Shown here one piece after another: positions 41,110-50,311 of a stretch of DNA of 64,000 nucleotides (the first letter of the stretch is position 1; each line of letters starts with the position of its first letter). A program made the translations under genes and the position numbers. Source of the stretch: Alphaproteobacteria bacterium (GTDB lineage: Bacteria; Pseudomonadota; Alphaproteobacteria; Oceanibaculales; Oceanibaculaceae); contig JAHJHR010000007.1 in NCBI GenBank assembly GCA_018823745.1, forward strand, positions 124,001 to 188,000, written 5' to 3'. The notes beneath the pieces are model-generated. The model was not told the origin of the DNA. It saw nothing but the letters and a program-made list of their open reading frames with translations, and searched no databases.

Positions 41110-42150
41110 TCACGTGCTCTCGCGCTGGATGATGTCGAATCCGAGGTCCTTGGCGATAACGCCGCCGCCAAGCTTGAGGATGCGCTGCAGGAGGATGCTT
41201 GCCGAGAACAATCCGATTTCGCGGCGTGGAAGGCGCAGCGCCGTGATCCTGGGAACGAGGTGGTCGAGAATGTCCAGATCGTCGAAGCTGGCGATGGCGA
41301 CATCCTCCGGCAGGCGGAGGTTCCGGCGCTGGCATTCCAGCGCCGCGCCGACCGCCAGCACGTCGCCGGCACAGAATATGGCGTCCGGCCGCTTCTTCAG
41401 GTCGAGCAACCGGACCAGCGCGTCCCGCCCGCCAGAGAGTCCCTCCGGCGTTTCCAGGATCAGCTGCCGGTCCTGCTTGAGGTCCAGTTCCTCCAGCGCG
41501 GCCAGGTAGCCGCTGCGGCGCTGGCGCATGCGGTCATTTGTTTCCGTCGCCAGCGACACGAAGGCGATGCGGCGGTAACCCCGGCGGTGCAGATGGTGGG
41601 TCATCGCCTTCGCCGCCTCGAAATTGGAATAGCTGACCACGATGTCGATCGGATCGCGGGTCAGGTCGCCGGTTTCGATGACCGGAATGTCGGCCTTTGT
41701 CAGGATGGCGCGAATCCGCGGCGTATGGGCCGTGTTGTGCAGGATGATACCGCTGACCTGCTGGCTGAGAAAGGCCAGCACCAGCGTTTCCTCCACTTCC
41801 AGCGAATGCCCGCTCTCGGCGATCAGCACATGGAACCCGGCCTTGCCGAGATTGTCGGCGATCGCCTGGATGGTCTCGGCAAACAGCGAGTTGCGCAGGC
41901 TGGGGACGATCAGCCCGATGACGTCGGAATGCCGCGAAGACAAATTGCCGGCCAGCCGGTTGGGGATGTAGCCGGTCTTCTCGATGGCGTCGCGGATGCG
42001 TTCTCGGGTATCCTCCGACACGGTATCCGGCGCCCGCAACGCCCGCGACACGGTCATCGCGGATACCCTGGCGAGGCGCGCAACGTCGCTCATACGCACG
42101 GATTTCGCGTGTCCCATGGGGATTTGCCCCGCGGGGATTTTCTTGGACAT
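41110..42150 (-). CDS. LacI-family transcriptional regulator
   Basis: This 346-residue repressor has the LacI helix-turn-helix (residues about 20-45, MSDVARLARVSAMTVSRALRAPDTVSEDTRERI), hinge helix (IPNRLAGNLSSR) and a sugar-binding-like effector domain. It resembles the GntR branch (gluconate-type repressors) in the ERIRDAIEKTGYIPNRLAG region. About 19 extra residues precede the usual start; ATGs at 42117 and 42093 are alternatives. It lies between its target genes, and three copies of a CG-centred palindrome, the usual LacI site form, mark the TRAP receptor, SDR and reductase promoters. Confidence 0.93.
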   Translation of the reverse strand: MSKKIPAGQIPMGHAKSVRMSDVARLARVSAMTVSRALRAPDTVSEDTRERIRDAIEKTGYIPNRLAGNLSSRHSDVIGLIVPSLRNSLFAETIQAIADNLGKAGFHVLIAESGHSLEVEETLVLAFLSQQVSGIILHNTAHTPRIRAILTKADIPVIETGDLTRDPIDIVVSYSNFEAAKAMTHHLHRRGYRRIAFVSLATETNDRMRQRRSGYLAALEELDLKQDRQLILETPEGLSGGRDALVRLLDLKKRPDAIFCAGDVLAVGAALECQRRNLRLPEDVAIASFDDLDILDHLVPRITALRLPRREIGLFSASILLQRILKLGGGVIAKDLGFDIIQREST

Positions 42151-42234
42151 GCCCGTGCTTCACCATCCAGTCGAGAGACAGCGCAACTTTGCCCTTTCCA
42201 GTCGTCAGTTCCAACGGTAATGTTCCGCTTTGAA

Positions 42235-42248
42235 TGATATCGATAACA
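42235..42248. promoter_or_regulatory. LacI-type operator copy 3 (lacI/reductase divergent promoter)
   Basis: TGATATCGATAACA differs from the perfect palindrome at one base. It lies 69-82 bases before the reductase start and 85-98 before the regulator start, fitting control of both. Confidence 0.7.
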
Positions 42249-42316
42249 TCTATTAAATGCTGTCCGCCAAGGCGTCCGCGCCGGCTGATGGAGCCACGGC
42301 ATAATCAGGAGACTAC

Positions 42317-43216
42317 ATGACCCAGGGCAAGGAAATCGGTTTCATCGGCATTGGCCGCATGGGCGCGCCGATGACGAAGCGGCTGCTGGATGCCGGTTAC
42401 GCCGTCACCCTCTTCGACAAGAATACCGAGGCGCTGAAAGCGCTTGAGGCGGCAGGCGCCAAGGTGGCCCCCTCGCCCCGCGCCATCGCCGACAAGGTCG
42501 ATACCGTGCTGCTGTCGCTGCCGACGCCGGCCATTGTCGAAATGGTGGGCCGCGAACTGGCGGACGGCACGGCGCTGCGCACCGTCATCGACCTTTCGAC
42601 CACCGGCCCCAAGGGGTCGGAGGTGCTGGCCGGCATTCTCGCCCCGGCGGGTATCGCGCTGGTCGATGCGCCGGTCAGCGGCGGCGTCGCGGGGGCCGCC
42701 AAGGGCAGCCTCGCCATCATGGCGGCCGGTGCCGCCGACCGGCTGGCCGAGACGAGGCCGATCCTGGAATGCTTCGGCAAGCTGTTCATCGCCGGCGACA
42801 AGCCGGGCATGGGCCAGACCATCAAGGTCATCAACAATCTGATGTCGGTGACGGCGCTGGCCATCGCCTCCGAGGCGCTGGTGCTCGGCAAGGCGTCGGG
42901 CCTTGATCCGGATCGGATGATCGAGATCATCAACGCCTCCAGCGGCCGCACCAACGCGACCGAAGACAAGATCCCCCGCTTCGTGCTGCCGCGCACCTTC
43001 GATTTCGGCTTCGCACTGGAGCTCTCCGACAAGGATACGCGGCTGTGCCTGGAGCATGCGGACGCGCTGGGCATGCCGATGATCGTCGGCAGCGCGGTGC
43101 GGCAGATGCTGAAGATTGCCATGGCGACGCAAGGGCGCCAGGGAGATCTGACGTCGATCATCCGTCCCATCGAGGACTGGATGGGCGTCGAGGTGAAGGG
43201 CGGCGGGGCAAAGTGA
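42317..43216 (+). CDS. 3-Hydroxyisobutyrate-dehydrogenase-family reductase
   Basis: This 299-residue enzyme has the Rossmann start GFIGIGRMGAPM (residues 8-19), the substrate loop DAPVSGGVAGA (117-127) and the catalytic lysine K170 in GQTIKVINN. Family members include 3-hydroxyisobutyrate dehydrogenase and tartronate semialdehyde reductase, oxidising or reducing beta-hydroxyacids with NAD(P). AGGAGA lies about six bases before the ATG. Its stop overlaps the lactonase start by one base. A LacI-type operator lies upstream. Confidence 0.92.
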   Translation: MTQGKEIGFIGIGRMGAPMTKRLLDAGYAVTLFDKNTEALKALEAAGAKVAPSPRAIADKVDTVLLSLPTPAIVEMVGRELADGTALRTVIDLSTTGPKGSEVLAGILAPAGIALVDAPVSGGVAGAAKGSLAIMAAGAADRLAETRPILECFGKLFIAGDKPGMGQTIKVINNLMSVTALAIASEALVLGKASGLDPDRMIEIINASSGRTNATEDKIPRFVLPRTFDFGFALELSDKDTRLCLEHADALGMPMIVGSAVRQMLKIAMATQGRQGDLTSIIRPIEDWMGVEVKGGGAK

Positions 43217-44013
43217 TGAGCGACGACAGCTACGAGGTCTATGCCGTCAAATACGCGCATTTCGACCGGCCGGCCTATGAGAACTTCCTGGGCGGCGATC
43301 CACATGACCACAACATGCCGCTGGATTATTTCGTCTGGGCCATCGTCGGCAAGCACCGCACCTTCGTGGTCGATAGCGGCTTCGAGGAAAAGACCGGCCT
43401 GGCCCGCGGCCGGATGACGACAGCGGCTCCGGCGGCAGGGCTGAAGGCCATCGGCATCGAGCCCGACGCCGTCGAGGACGTGATCATCACGCATATGCAT
43501 TACGACCATGCCGGCAATCACGACCTGTTCCCGAAGGCGCGCTATCATGTGCAGGACCGGGAGATGAAGTTCTGCACCGGGCGCTGCATGTGCCATTCGA
43601 CGCTGACCCATGCCTTCGAGGCCGAGGATGTGGTCGCCATGGTGCGCCGACTGTACCAGGGCCGGGTGCAGTTCCATGACGGCTCGTCCGACATCGCGCC
43701 CGGCATCTCCGTGCATTGGGTCGGCGGCCATACCGACGGGCTGCAGGTGGTGCGCGTAAAGACACGGCGTGGATGGGTGGTGCTGGCGTCCGATGCGTCG
43801 CATTTTTACGCCAACATGGACCAGCAGCGCCCCTTCCCGGTGGTCTATAATGTCGGCGACATGCTGGAGGGCTACCGCAAGCTCGACGCGCTGGCGGACA
43901 GCCATGCGCATGTTATTCCCGGCCACGACCCGGACGTGCTGAAGCGCTACCCGTCGGCCCGGCCCGGCCTCGACGGATGGGTGGTCCGGCTGGACGCAGA
44001 CCCGCTAGCTTGA
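43216..44013 (+). CDS. Metallo-beta-lactamase-fold lactonase (AHL-lactonase-like)
   Basis: This 265-residue enzyme has the zinc motif HMHYDHAGN (H93, H95, D97, H98), H172 in GGHTDG, D193 in LASDASH and H237 in IPGHDP. It resembles N-acyl-homoserine-lactonase-family hydrolases. The ATG at 43216 overlaps the reductase stop by one base, which decides against the longer frame from 43045. In this catabolic operon it more likely opens a sugar-acid or carboxylate lactone than quenches quorum signals, but both are possible. Confidence 0.9.
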   Translation: MSDDSYEVYAVKYAHFDRPAYENFLGGDPHDHNMPLDYFVWAIVGKHRTFVVDSGFEEKTGLARGRMTTAAPAAGLKAIGIEPDAVEDVIITHMHYDHAGNHDLFPKARYHVQDREMKFCTGRCMCHSTLTHAFEAEDVVAMVRRLYQGRVQFHDGSSDIAPGISVHWVGGHTDGLQVVRVKTRRGWVVLASDASHFYANMDQQRPFPVVYNVGDMLEGYRKLDALADSHAHVIPGHDPDVLKRYPSARPGLDGWVVRLDADPLA

Positions 44014-44111
44014 TGACAAGTCTGACGTAGCTATCCACAAGCCCGGCACCAGAATCAGCCGCTGATTCAGTGGCGCTGCCGGACTGACCGAGCATTGGCG
44101 TCAGCGGAAAG

Positions 44112-44137
44112 GGAGGCCCCCCATCCTGGCGGCCTCC
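44112..44137 (-). terminator. Candidate terminator after the first TonB receptor
   Basis: GGAGGCC pairs with GGCCTCC over 7 bp with a 12-base loop. On the minus strand CTTTCC follows. It starts 26 bases after the receptor stop and lies between the convergent lactonase and receptor genes. A second palindrome, GAATCAG-CCG-CTGATTC, is at 44052-44068. Confidence 0.45.
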
Positions 44138-44162
44138 TCTCCTCTCATCAGAAATCGGCCCC

Positions 44163-46586
44163 TCAGAAATCGGCGGTGATGGAGAACAGGGCCGTGCGCG
44201 GCGCACCCAGCGCCACCATGCTGTAGCTGTTCACGCTCGCCCAATACCCCTCATCGAACAGATTCTGCACGGTCGCGCGCAGCGTCACCGGCGTGTCCGC
44301 AAGTACTGTCTTGTAGCGCACGCCAAGGTCGAAGGTCGTCCAGGACGGAATCTCCTGGGTGTTGGCGGTGTCCACGAACTGGCTGCCGGTGTGGATCACG
44401 CTGCCCGACAGGGTCAGCCCGCGCAGGAAGGGCGTGTCCCATTCCGCCGTCAGGTTGGCCTGGAAATCGGCAACGCCGACCGGCGTGTTGCCCCGGGTGG
44501 CGGCGCTGTTGGTCTCGGTGAGTTCTGCATCCAGCAGCATCACACCACCCAGCAGCCTGATCTCCGGCGTGATCTCGCCGAACACGCTGACCTCGATGCC
44601 GCGATTGCGCTGCTCGCCGCCGCTGCTATAGACGCCGCCCTCGACCTGGCCGAACGGCTTGGTGATCTGGAACAACGAGACGGTCGTGCCGACCTTGCCG
44701 AAATCGAGCTTCACGCCGGCCTCGTACTGTTCGGCGACGTAGGGTTTCATGGCCTGGCCCGCATTGATGGCAGTGTTGGGCGCGATATCGCCCTTGCTGA
44801 GCCCCTCGATATAGTTGGCGTAAAGCGAGACATTTTCCCACGGCTTCACCACGATTCCGACCATCGGCGTCAGCTCGGTCTCGTCATAGGAGGACGTCAC
44901 GGCACCGCTGGCTGCGCTGAAATTGTCCGACTGTACGGTCTGGTAGCGCGCCCCCAATGTCAGCATCAGTTGGTCCTCGAACATCGACAGAGTGTCGGCG
45001 AGTGCGAGGCCGGACAGCGCCGATTCCGAAAGCTTCGGCTTCGTCCCCGGCGCGCTGACGGCAACCGCCGGATTGGCAACCGGGGCATAAATGTTGGAGG
45101 ACAGCACCGTCGAATCGAAGACCGCGCCACGCTTGAAGACATCCGCGTAGTGGCTGGCTTGCAGCGTCATCCGGTGCGAGACCGCACCGGTATCGAACTG
45201 GCCACGCAGGCCGGCATCGGCGCTCCAGCGGTCGGTTTGAAAGCGCATGTAGGAGACGGAATCCTGCGTGCCACCGACGGAATTGACAATCATCGGATAG
45301 CCGAACAGCCGGTCCACTTCTGTTTTGCCGCCGCCAAAACTGCCGAAGGCGGTGAGATTGTCGGAAAGATCATATTCACCGCGCAGCACCGCGGACTGAT
45401 CCACCGCCTCCGACCATTCCCATTTGTGGACGACATTCCGGGCACCGTCCGGCGCGGATGGCATATCGATACCTGACGCCACCAGGAATTCGCGCGATGG
45501 CGCGCTCAGATCCTCACGCTGATCTATCAGATCAAGCGAGGCACGCAGATTGTCGCCCCGATAATCGAGGGCGAGCGCCCCCAGCGAGGCGGTGCGGCTT
45601 TGATTGTCCAGAGGGGTGTCACCATCCATATAGTCGCCGTTAAATCGGACGCCGAACTCCTTGTCTGGACCGAAGCGGCGGCTGATATCGGCTTTCGCAC
45701 CGGCCTGCTCGCCCAGCCCGTAATCGACGCCCACGCGGTTGAGGTCGGTGTCGCCCGCCCGCTTCGGCACGATGTTGATGACGCCGCCGACACCGCTGTT
45801 GGGCGACATGCCGTTCAGCAGCGCTGCCGGCCCCTTCAGCACCTCGATACGCTCGGCGAACCCCGCCAGCGCGCGATAATTCGGTGCGATACCATAGGCG
45901 CCATTGAAGGCCACCTCGCCGGAATTGCCGATATTCATGGCAAAGCCACGAATGGAATAGGAATCCAACATGCCGCCGCTACTGCTGAGCGTGCGCACCG
46001 ACGGATCGTTGCGCAGCACCTCGGCGATGGTCTGCGCCTGCTGATCCTCGATCTTGTCGCTGGTGTAGCTGGTGACGCTGACCGGGGCGTCCATGATATC
46101 GACATTGCCCAGCAGGCCGAGCTGCCCGCCGGTCGCCACCTGCCCGCCGGCATAGGCGGGCGGAAGCGCCGCCGCAGCCCCCCCCGCACCTTCGACGCGG
46201 ATCGGCGCCAGCGTCGTGGCGCCCTCCGCCCCGGTGGCAGCAGCGAGCAGAATAGTGGCCTCGCCGGTCTGGCGGAAGGTCAGGTCCGTGCCGCGCAACA
46301 GCTGCTCCAGCGCCTGCGGGACACTCATCTCGCCCCGGATGATGCGCTCTTGCTCCAGCACCGGCAGCGCCACCGTATAGGCGATGCGCCAGCCCGACAC
46401 CGCACCGATCTCGGCAATCCCCGCAGCCAGCGAGCGCGCCCGGATGTCGAAGGCATAGTGGGCTTTCTGAACCTGCTGCGCGGTGGCGCCCGGCACATGC
46501 CCGGCGAAAGGCGCGATGACGGCGGCCGAGACCAGCAAGGCCGCGACGACGGATGTGTACTTACCCCTGGAATATGCCGGCGGCAT
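44163..46586 (-). CDS. TonB-dependent siderophore receptor with STN signalling domain (system 1)
   Basis: This 807-residue outer-membrane receptor has a signal peptide (to about residue 36, ATA-QQ), a secretin/TonB N-terminal (STN) domain (about 43-95, HYAFDIRARSLAAGIAEIGAVSGWRIAYT), a plug domain (IEDQQAQTIAEVLRNDPSVRTL, ERIEVLKGPAALLNGMSPNSGVGGVINIVPKR) and a beta-barrel ending with Phe. The pattern is that of FhuA/FpvA-type ferric siderophore receptors. The STN domain marks it as a transducer that signals to the FecR protein encoded upstream. The ATG at 46586 is chosen because AAGGGGAG lies nine bases ahead; the TTG at 46595 touches that site. Confidence 0.93.
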   Translation of the reverse strand: MPPAYSRGKYTSVVAALLVSAAVIAPFAGHVPGATAQQVQKAHYAFDIRARSLAAGIAEIGAVSGWRIAYTVALPVLEQERIIRGEMSVPQALEQLLRGTDLTFRQTGEATILLAAATGAEGATTLAPIRVEGAGGAAAALPPAYAGGQVATGGQLGLLGNVDIMDAPVSVTSYTSDKIEDQQAQTIAEVLRNDPSVRTLSSSGGMLDSYSIRGFAMNIGNSGEVAFNGAYGIAPNYRALAGFAERIEVLKGPAALLNGMSPNSGVGGVINIVPKRAGDTDLNRVGVDYGLGEQAGAKADISRRFGPDKEFGVRFNGDYMDGDTPLDNQSRTASLGALALDYRGDNLRASLDLIDQREDLSAPSREFLVASGIDMPSAPDGARNVVHKWEWSEAVDQSAVLRGEYDLSDNLTAFGSFGGGKTEVDRLFGYPMIVNSVGGTQDSVSYMRFQTDRWSADAGLRGQFDTGAVSHRMTLQASHYADVFKRGAVFDSTVLSSNIYAPVANPAVAVSAPGTKPKLSESALSGLALADTLSMFEDQLMLTLGARYQTVQSDNFSAASGAVTSSYDETELTPMVGIVVKPWENVSLYANYIEGLSKGDIAPNTAINAGQAMKPYVAEQYEAGVKLDFGKVGTTVSLFQITKPFGQVEGGVYSSGGEQRNRGIEVSVFGEITPEIRLLGGVMLLDAELTETNSAATRGNTPVGVADFQANLTAEWDTPFLRGLTLSGSVIHTGSQFVDTANTQEIPSWTTFDLGVRYKTVLADTPVTLRATVQNLFDEGYWASVNSYSMVALGAPRTALFSITADF

Positions 46587-46703
46587 TCGATCCAACTCCC
46601 CTTGCGTTTATCCGAAGGTCAGCCCCGCAGCTGACAAAAGGACAAACGGGCGGCCGGCGGGCATCCTCACATCCGCTGTGAGATTTTCCGGATTTATGGG
46701 AAC

Positions 46704-47669
46704 TCAGTAGAGCACAGTCAGCCAGGGACCAGCGGTGACCAGCCGTACACCTGTCGCCTCGGCGACTGTCTCCAGAGACGTGGCGATGTCGGTCACCGGG
46801 AAGGTGCCCGACACCCGGCGCTCCCCGGCAGCGCCGATCACCATCACGCGGCCATCGGCATAGCGGCCAAGCATGGCGGCGAGATCGGCCAGACGCGCAT
46901 CCTCCACGCTGATCCGCCCCTCCATCCAGGACAGGGCGAGCATCGTATCCACGGCGGCGGCGGAACCGACCCGGCCCTCCCTTACCTGCACCTGCTGCCC
47001 GCCCCGTAGCAGGACGCCCGCACCACCTTCCGGGGAGCGGACACGGACTGCACCCTCGGCCACGCTGACCTGCGTGCGCGCCGGCAGCAGATCGACATCG
47101 AAGCGGGTGCCGACCACCTGCACAATGGCGTCGCCCGCCGTCACGGTGAACGGATCGCCCTCGCGGTGCCGCACCTCGAAGAAGGCCTGGCCCTGCAGCA
47201 GCGTCACCTGGCGGCGCCCGCCGCTGAAATCCGTGGCCAGCGCCGTGTCCGGCCCCAGATGCACGGTGGAACCATCCGGCAGGCTGGTCTGCGTCATCCG
47301 GGAATCGCCGGAGACGATGTCGGCGCGCCAGTTCTGTACAAGGGAAGATGGATCGATCACCGACAGGACCAGCGCCGCGGCAATGGCCGCGCCGGCCAGC
47401 CCGGCTACCGCCTTGCGCCGCCAGTTACCCGTCAGGCGGGACAGCAGCCCCCGAGCGGCAGCGCCGCTGGCGGTCCGGCGCGCCGGCAATTCCAGCTGGC
47501 CCCAGAGCACGCGGATCTGATCATAGGCCAGGCGGTTGCCGGTATCTGCATTCAGCCATGCCTCGAACGCCACCGCCTCCCGCGCCGACAGCGAGCCACC
47601 GGCCCGCTTGGCGTGCCACAGCGCCGCGGCGTCCTTCTGTTCGTCGGTAAGATCTGGGGCGTTTCTCAT
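46704..47669 (-). CDS. FecR-family anti-sigma regulator (system 1)
   Basis: This 321-residue inner-membrane regulator has an N-terminal anti-sigma part (DUF4880-like, residues 8-55), one transmembrane helix (about 87-106), a periplasmic FecR domain with LPDGSTVHLGPDTAL and GQAFFEV, and a C-terminal STN-like part (about 250-321). The conserved GT of VVGTRFDV (187-188) corresponds to the self-cleavage site described for the FoxR type. It should hold the sigma factor encoded upstream and release it when receptor 1 is loaded. Confidence 0.93.
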   Translation of the reverse strand: MRNAPDLTDEQKDAAALWHAKRAGGSLSAREAVAFEAWLNADTGNRLAYDQIRVLWGQLELPARRTASGAAARGLLSRLTGNWRRKAVAGLAGAAIAAALVLSVIDPSSLVQNWRADIVSGDSRMTQTSLPDGSTVHLGPDTALATDFSGGRRQVTLLQGQAFFEVRHREGDPFTVTAGDAIVQVVGTRFDVDLLPARTQVSVAEGAVRVRSPEGGAGVLLRGGQQVQVREGRVGSAAAVDTMLALSWMEGRISVEDARLADLAAMLGRYADGRVMVIGAAGERRVSGTFPVTDIATSLETVAEATGVRLVTAGPWLTVLY

Positions 47670-47777
47670 CTGGGCCGGCTGCCGGGCGTGCCTTGACGGT
47701 GCGAAAACAGTTTGGGGTACGGTACTTCCCTATATAGCCAATAACGTCCGGCCGGAAGGCATCCGCATATCCCGGCC

Positions 47778-48290
47778 TCAACGCCGATGCTCGCCGAGCG
47801 CTTTCTGGCAATGCCTGAGGACGCGGGCAAGCTGCTTCTCCACAGCGCTGACCGATATGCCGTAGATCTTCGCCAGCCTGTCGTTTGGGATGCCCTCGAT
47901 GCGGTGCAGGATGAACATCTCGCGCGCCTGCGGCCGCAGTTCCAGCAGCGCCCTGTCCAGCGCAGAGAGCGATTCGCGCGCCGCCGCCTGATCCTCCGGC
48001 GAGTGGCCTTCGCCCCAGCCGATCTGCTCCGGCACGATGCTGTCCAGCGCCCGGTTGCGGCTGCGCAGGCTGCGGTGATGATCGATCACGGCATTCCGCA
48101 CCGAGGCATAGAGAATCCGCGTGTCGTCCTCGGTCCGGCCGGTGCCGCCGGATTGCAGCAGGCGGACATAGACGTCCTGCACGATCTCCCGCGCCGTCTC
48201 CGGATCGCGCAGCCTTCTGGCGGCGACCTTGGTCAACGCCCGCGCGTGCTCCTCGAACAGCCCAGCGAGCCTCTGGCGCCAGGACGTCAT
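47778..48290 (-). CDS. FecI-type ECF sigma factor (system 1)
   Basis: This 170-residue sigma factor has region 2 (RRLRDPETAREIVQDVYVRLLQ) and region 4 (ALLELRPQAREMFILHRIEGIPNDRLAKIYGISVSAVEKQLARVL). It should direct RNA polymerase to the receptor promoter. The ATG at 48290 (MTSWRQRL) is preferred to 48347 because it gives the normal family N-terminus. A Fur-like palindrome lies 69-81 bases before the start, indicating iron repression. It is followed after 108 bp by FecR and then the receptor. Confidence 0.92.
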   Translation of the reverse strand: MTSWRQRLAGLFEEHARALTKVAARRLRDPETAREIVQDVYVRLLQSGGTGRTEDDTRILYASVRNAVIDHHRSLRSRNRALDSIVPEQIGWGEGHSPEDQAAARESLSALDRALLELRPQAREMFILHRIEGIPNDRLAKIYGISVSAVEKQLARVLRHCQKALGEHRR

Positions 48291-48655
48291 GATCCGGATT
48301 TCCCCAACGGTGAGAATCGAACCGCCGGTGACGGCGGCATGCCTCAAGCACTATCAGTAATGATACTCATTTGCAATTATATCGAGGCTATTCGAGAAGG
48401 TCGGCATGATACCGCTGCGCGACATAGGGGTGGGAGGGGGAGTAGCGCAGCCGGCCCGGAATATTCCAGAGACGGGACACAACACACGCGCATTGCCGCA
48501 TTGATTATTTATCAACCGGACAGCGATACTCCCGGATCTAAAATCTTGGCCTTCAAAGCCATTGTCTTGCAAACCTCGCTCCTGGGCTTCGGCTCCCTGC
48601 AGGCCGCGACCGAAGGCGCTATGGGCTCAATCCTCGTGAAAACCGGGAGATTCCG
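48291..48655. other. Divergent promoter region, sigma factor 1 and gamma-glutamyltransferase
   Basis: This 365-bp gap holds a Fur-like site (48357-48375) and AT-rich promoter-like DNA around 48355-48390. A 72-codon minus-strand frame (48354-48572) has no ribosome site and is not accepted. Nothing else is recognised. Confidence 0.5.
48357..48375. promoter_or_regulatory. Putative Fur box before sigma factor 1
   Basis: AATGA-TAC-TCATT (48359-48371) is a perfect 5-3-5 palindrome close to the classical Fur consensus, in a short AT-rich segment upstream of an iron-type sigma gene. Confidence 0.6.
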
Positions 48656-50311
48656 TTGATCCGCAAAAAACTGCCCTTCACCTGCGAAAAGCGCTCGGCC
48701 TCAGGTGATTTGGGCATTGTCGTGACGAACTCTCCGCTCGGCACAGCGGCAGGCAGCGAGATGCTGGCGGCTGGTGGCAATGCCATCGATGCCGCCGTCG
48801 CGGCGCTGCTGACACTCACCGTTGTCGAGCCGATGATGGTGGGGATCGCAGGTGGCGGGATTTCACACATAAGGCTGAGTGACAGCCGCCATGTGGTGAT
48901 CGACGCGCTGTCAACCGCAGGGGCAGCAATGCACCCGACGATGTTCACCCCTGTTTCGGACCTTCCGGAGCGATACAGCGACACGCTTGATCGGCGCAAT
49001 CTCGTCGGACCATCGGCCGTCGCCGTTCCGGGAAATCTGCGCGGCTGGTGCCTGATGCAGGAAAAATACGGCAAACTGCCCTTTGCCGACGTGATCGAAC
49101 CGGCGATACAGGCCGCAAGACGCGGCTTCACCGTCAGTCACTATCTGAATGGCGCGATCAAAGAGCATCAGGCCGATCTTGCCGCAGATGCCGAGATCGC
49201 ACGGCTGATGCTGCCGGGCGGCACCCCGGCGGAACCGGGCAACCGTATGGTGATGGGTGACTATGCCGACAGCCTGCGACAGGTGCAGGCGGAAGGCGCG
49301 TCGGCGCTGTATGGCGGTGCGCTGGGGGGCGCCCTGATCGACCGGCTGCAGACCGGCGGTCCGGACGCCGGTGTCCTGACGCTGGAAGATCTTGTTTCCT
49401 ACAGCGCCATCGAACGCGAGGCGGTCTTCGGCACCTATCGCGGGCACACCATCGCCGGTCCGCCGCCACCGGCCTCATCCGGCGTGCATATCGTTCAAAT
49501 GCTGAACATGCTGGAGAGTTTCGACGTCGCCACCATGGGGTTCGGCAGCGTGGAGTCTCTCGGCCTGTTGGCTGAGGTGATCCGCATCGCCTTCGAGGAC
49601 CGGCGCACCGCATCTGGCGACCCCGATTTCGTCAATGTGCCGGTGGAACGCTACATTTCGAAGGACTATGCCCGCACCTGCCTGCAGCGGATAAAGGAAA
49701 GGCCGGTGCCGCATCCCTCGCTTCACGAAAGCCGCGACACCACGCATGTCACAGCGGCCGACCGGGACGGGAATATCGTCGCCGCCACACATACGATCAA
49801 CAGTCTGTTCGGCGCACGCATCATGGTTCCCGGCACAGGAATTATTCCCAATAACTATATGCTGAACTACGATCCGCGCCCCGGCAAGGCGATGTCCATC
49901 GCCCCTGGCAAACGGGTGCCGACAGCGATGGCGCCGATGATCATACTGAAAGAGGACCGCCCCGTCTTCGCACTGGGTTTGCCGGGCGGGGTGCGCATTT
50001 TCCCGTCGGCGATGCAGGCCATTGTGAACCTCATCGATCACCGGATGAACCTCCAGCAGGCCGTCGAGGCACCGCGGCTCTGGACGGAAGGCCACCATAT
50101 CGAACTGGAACCGGCCTACGCGGATATGGAAGAAGCGCTTGTGAAGCGAGGCCAGGATGTGCGCCTCGTCAAGACCGTGGGCGGCGGCATGAACGCCATC
50201 GCTTTCGAAGAAGACGGGATGATGACAGGGGCGGCCTGCTGGCGGGCGGACGGCACCGTGATGGCGCAAAGCGGCGGGCTGGCCCGCCCTGGGGTTCGTT
50301 TCCGCCTCTGA
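48656..50311 (+). CDS. Gamma-glutamyltransferase-family protein
   Basis: This 551-residue protein has the gamma-glutamyltransferase fold as a single precursor. It begins with GDLGIVVTNSPLGTAAGSEMLAAGGNAIDAAVAA, has the autoprocessing/nucleophile site at T362 in DTTHVTAADRDGN and ends with VPTAMAPMII and the LGLPGGVRIFP loop. Family members cleave themselves before this Thr and transfer or hydrolyse gamma-glutamyl groups. There is no signal peptide, so a cytoplasmic location is likely, unlike periplasmic E. coli GGT. It starts with TTG, with GGGAGA about six bases upstream. It stands alone between two iron systems. Confidence 0.9.
   Translation: MIRKKLPFTCEKRSASGDLGIVVTNSPLGTAAGSEMLAAGGNAIDAAVAALLTLTVVEPMMVGIAGGGISHIRLSDSRHVVIDALSTAGAAMHPTMFTPVSDLPERYSDTLDRRNLVGPSAVAVPGNLRGWCLMQEKYGKLPFADVIEPAIQAARRGFTVSHYLNGAIKEHQADLAADAEIARLMLPGGTPAEPGNRMVMGDYADSLRQVQAEGASALYGGALGGALIDRLQTGGPDAGVLTLEDLVSYSAIEREAVFGTYRGHTIAGPPPPASSGVHIVQMLNMLESFDVATMGFGSVESLGLLAEVIRIAFEDRRTASGDPDFVNVPVERYISKDYARTCLQRIKERPVPHPSLHESRDTTHVTAADRDGNIVAATHTINSLFGARIMVPGTGIIPNNYMLNYDPRPGKAMSIAPGKRVPTAMAPMIILKEDRPVFALGLPGGVRIFPSAMQAIVNLIDHRMNLQQAVEAPRLWTEGHHIELEPAYADMEEALVKRGQDVRLVKTVGGGMNAIAFEEDGMMTGAACWRADGTVMAQSGGLARPGVRFRL

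Noticed and set aside
43216-44013. Dedicated quorum-quenching enzyme
   Set aside because: The zinc motif fits AHL lactonases, but the one-base overlap with a reductase gene in a LacI-controlled catabolic operon makes a metabolic lactonase more likely; left open, not reported as quorum quenching.
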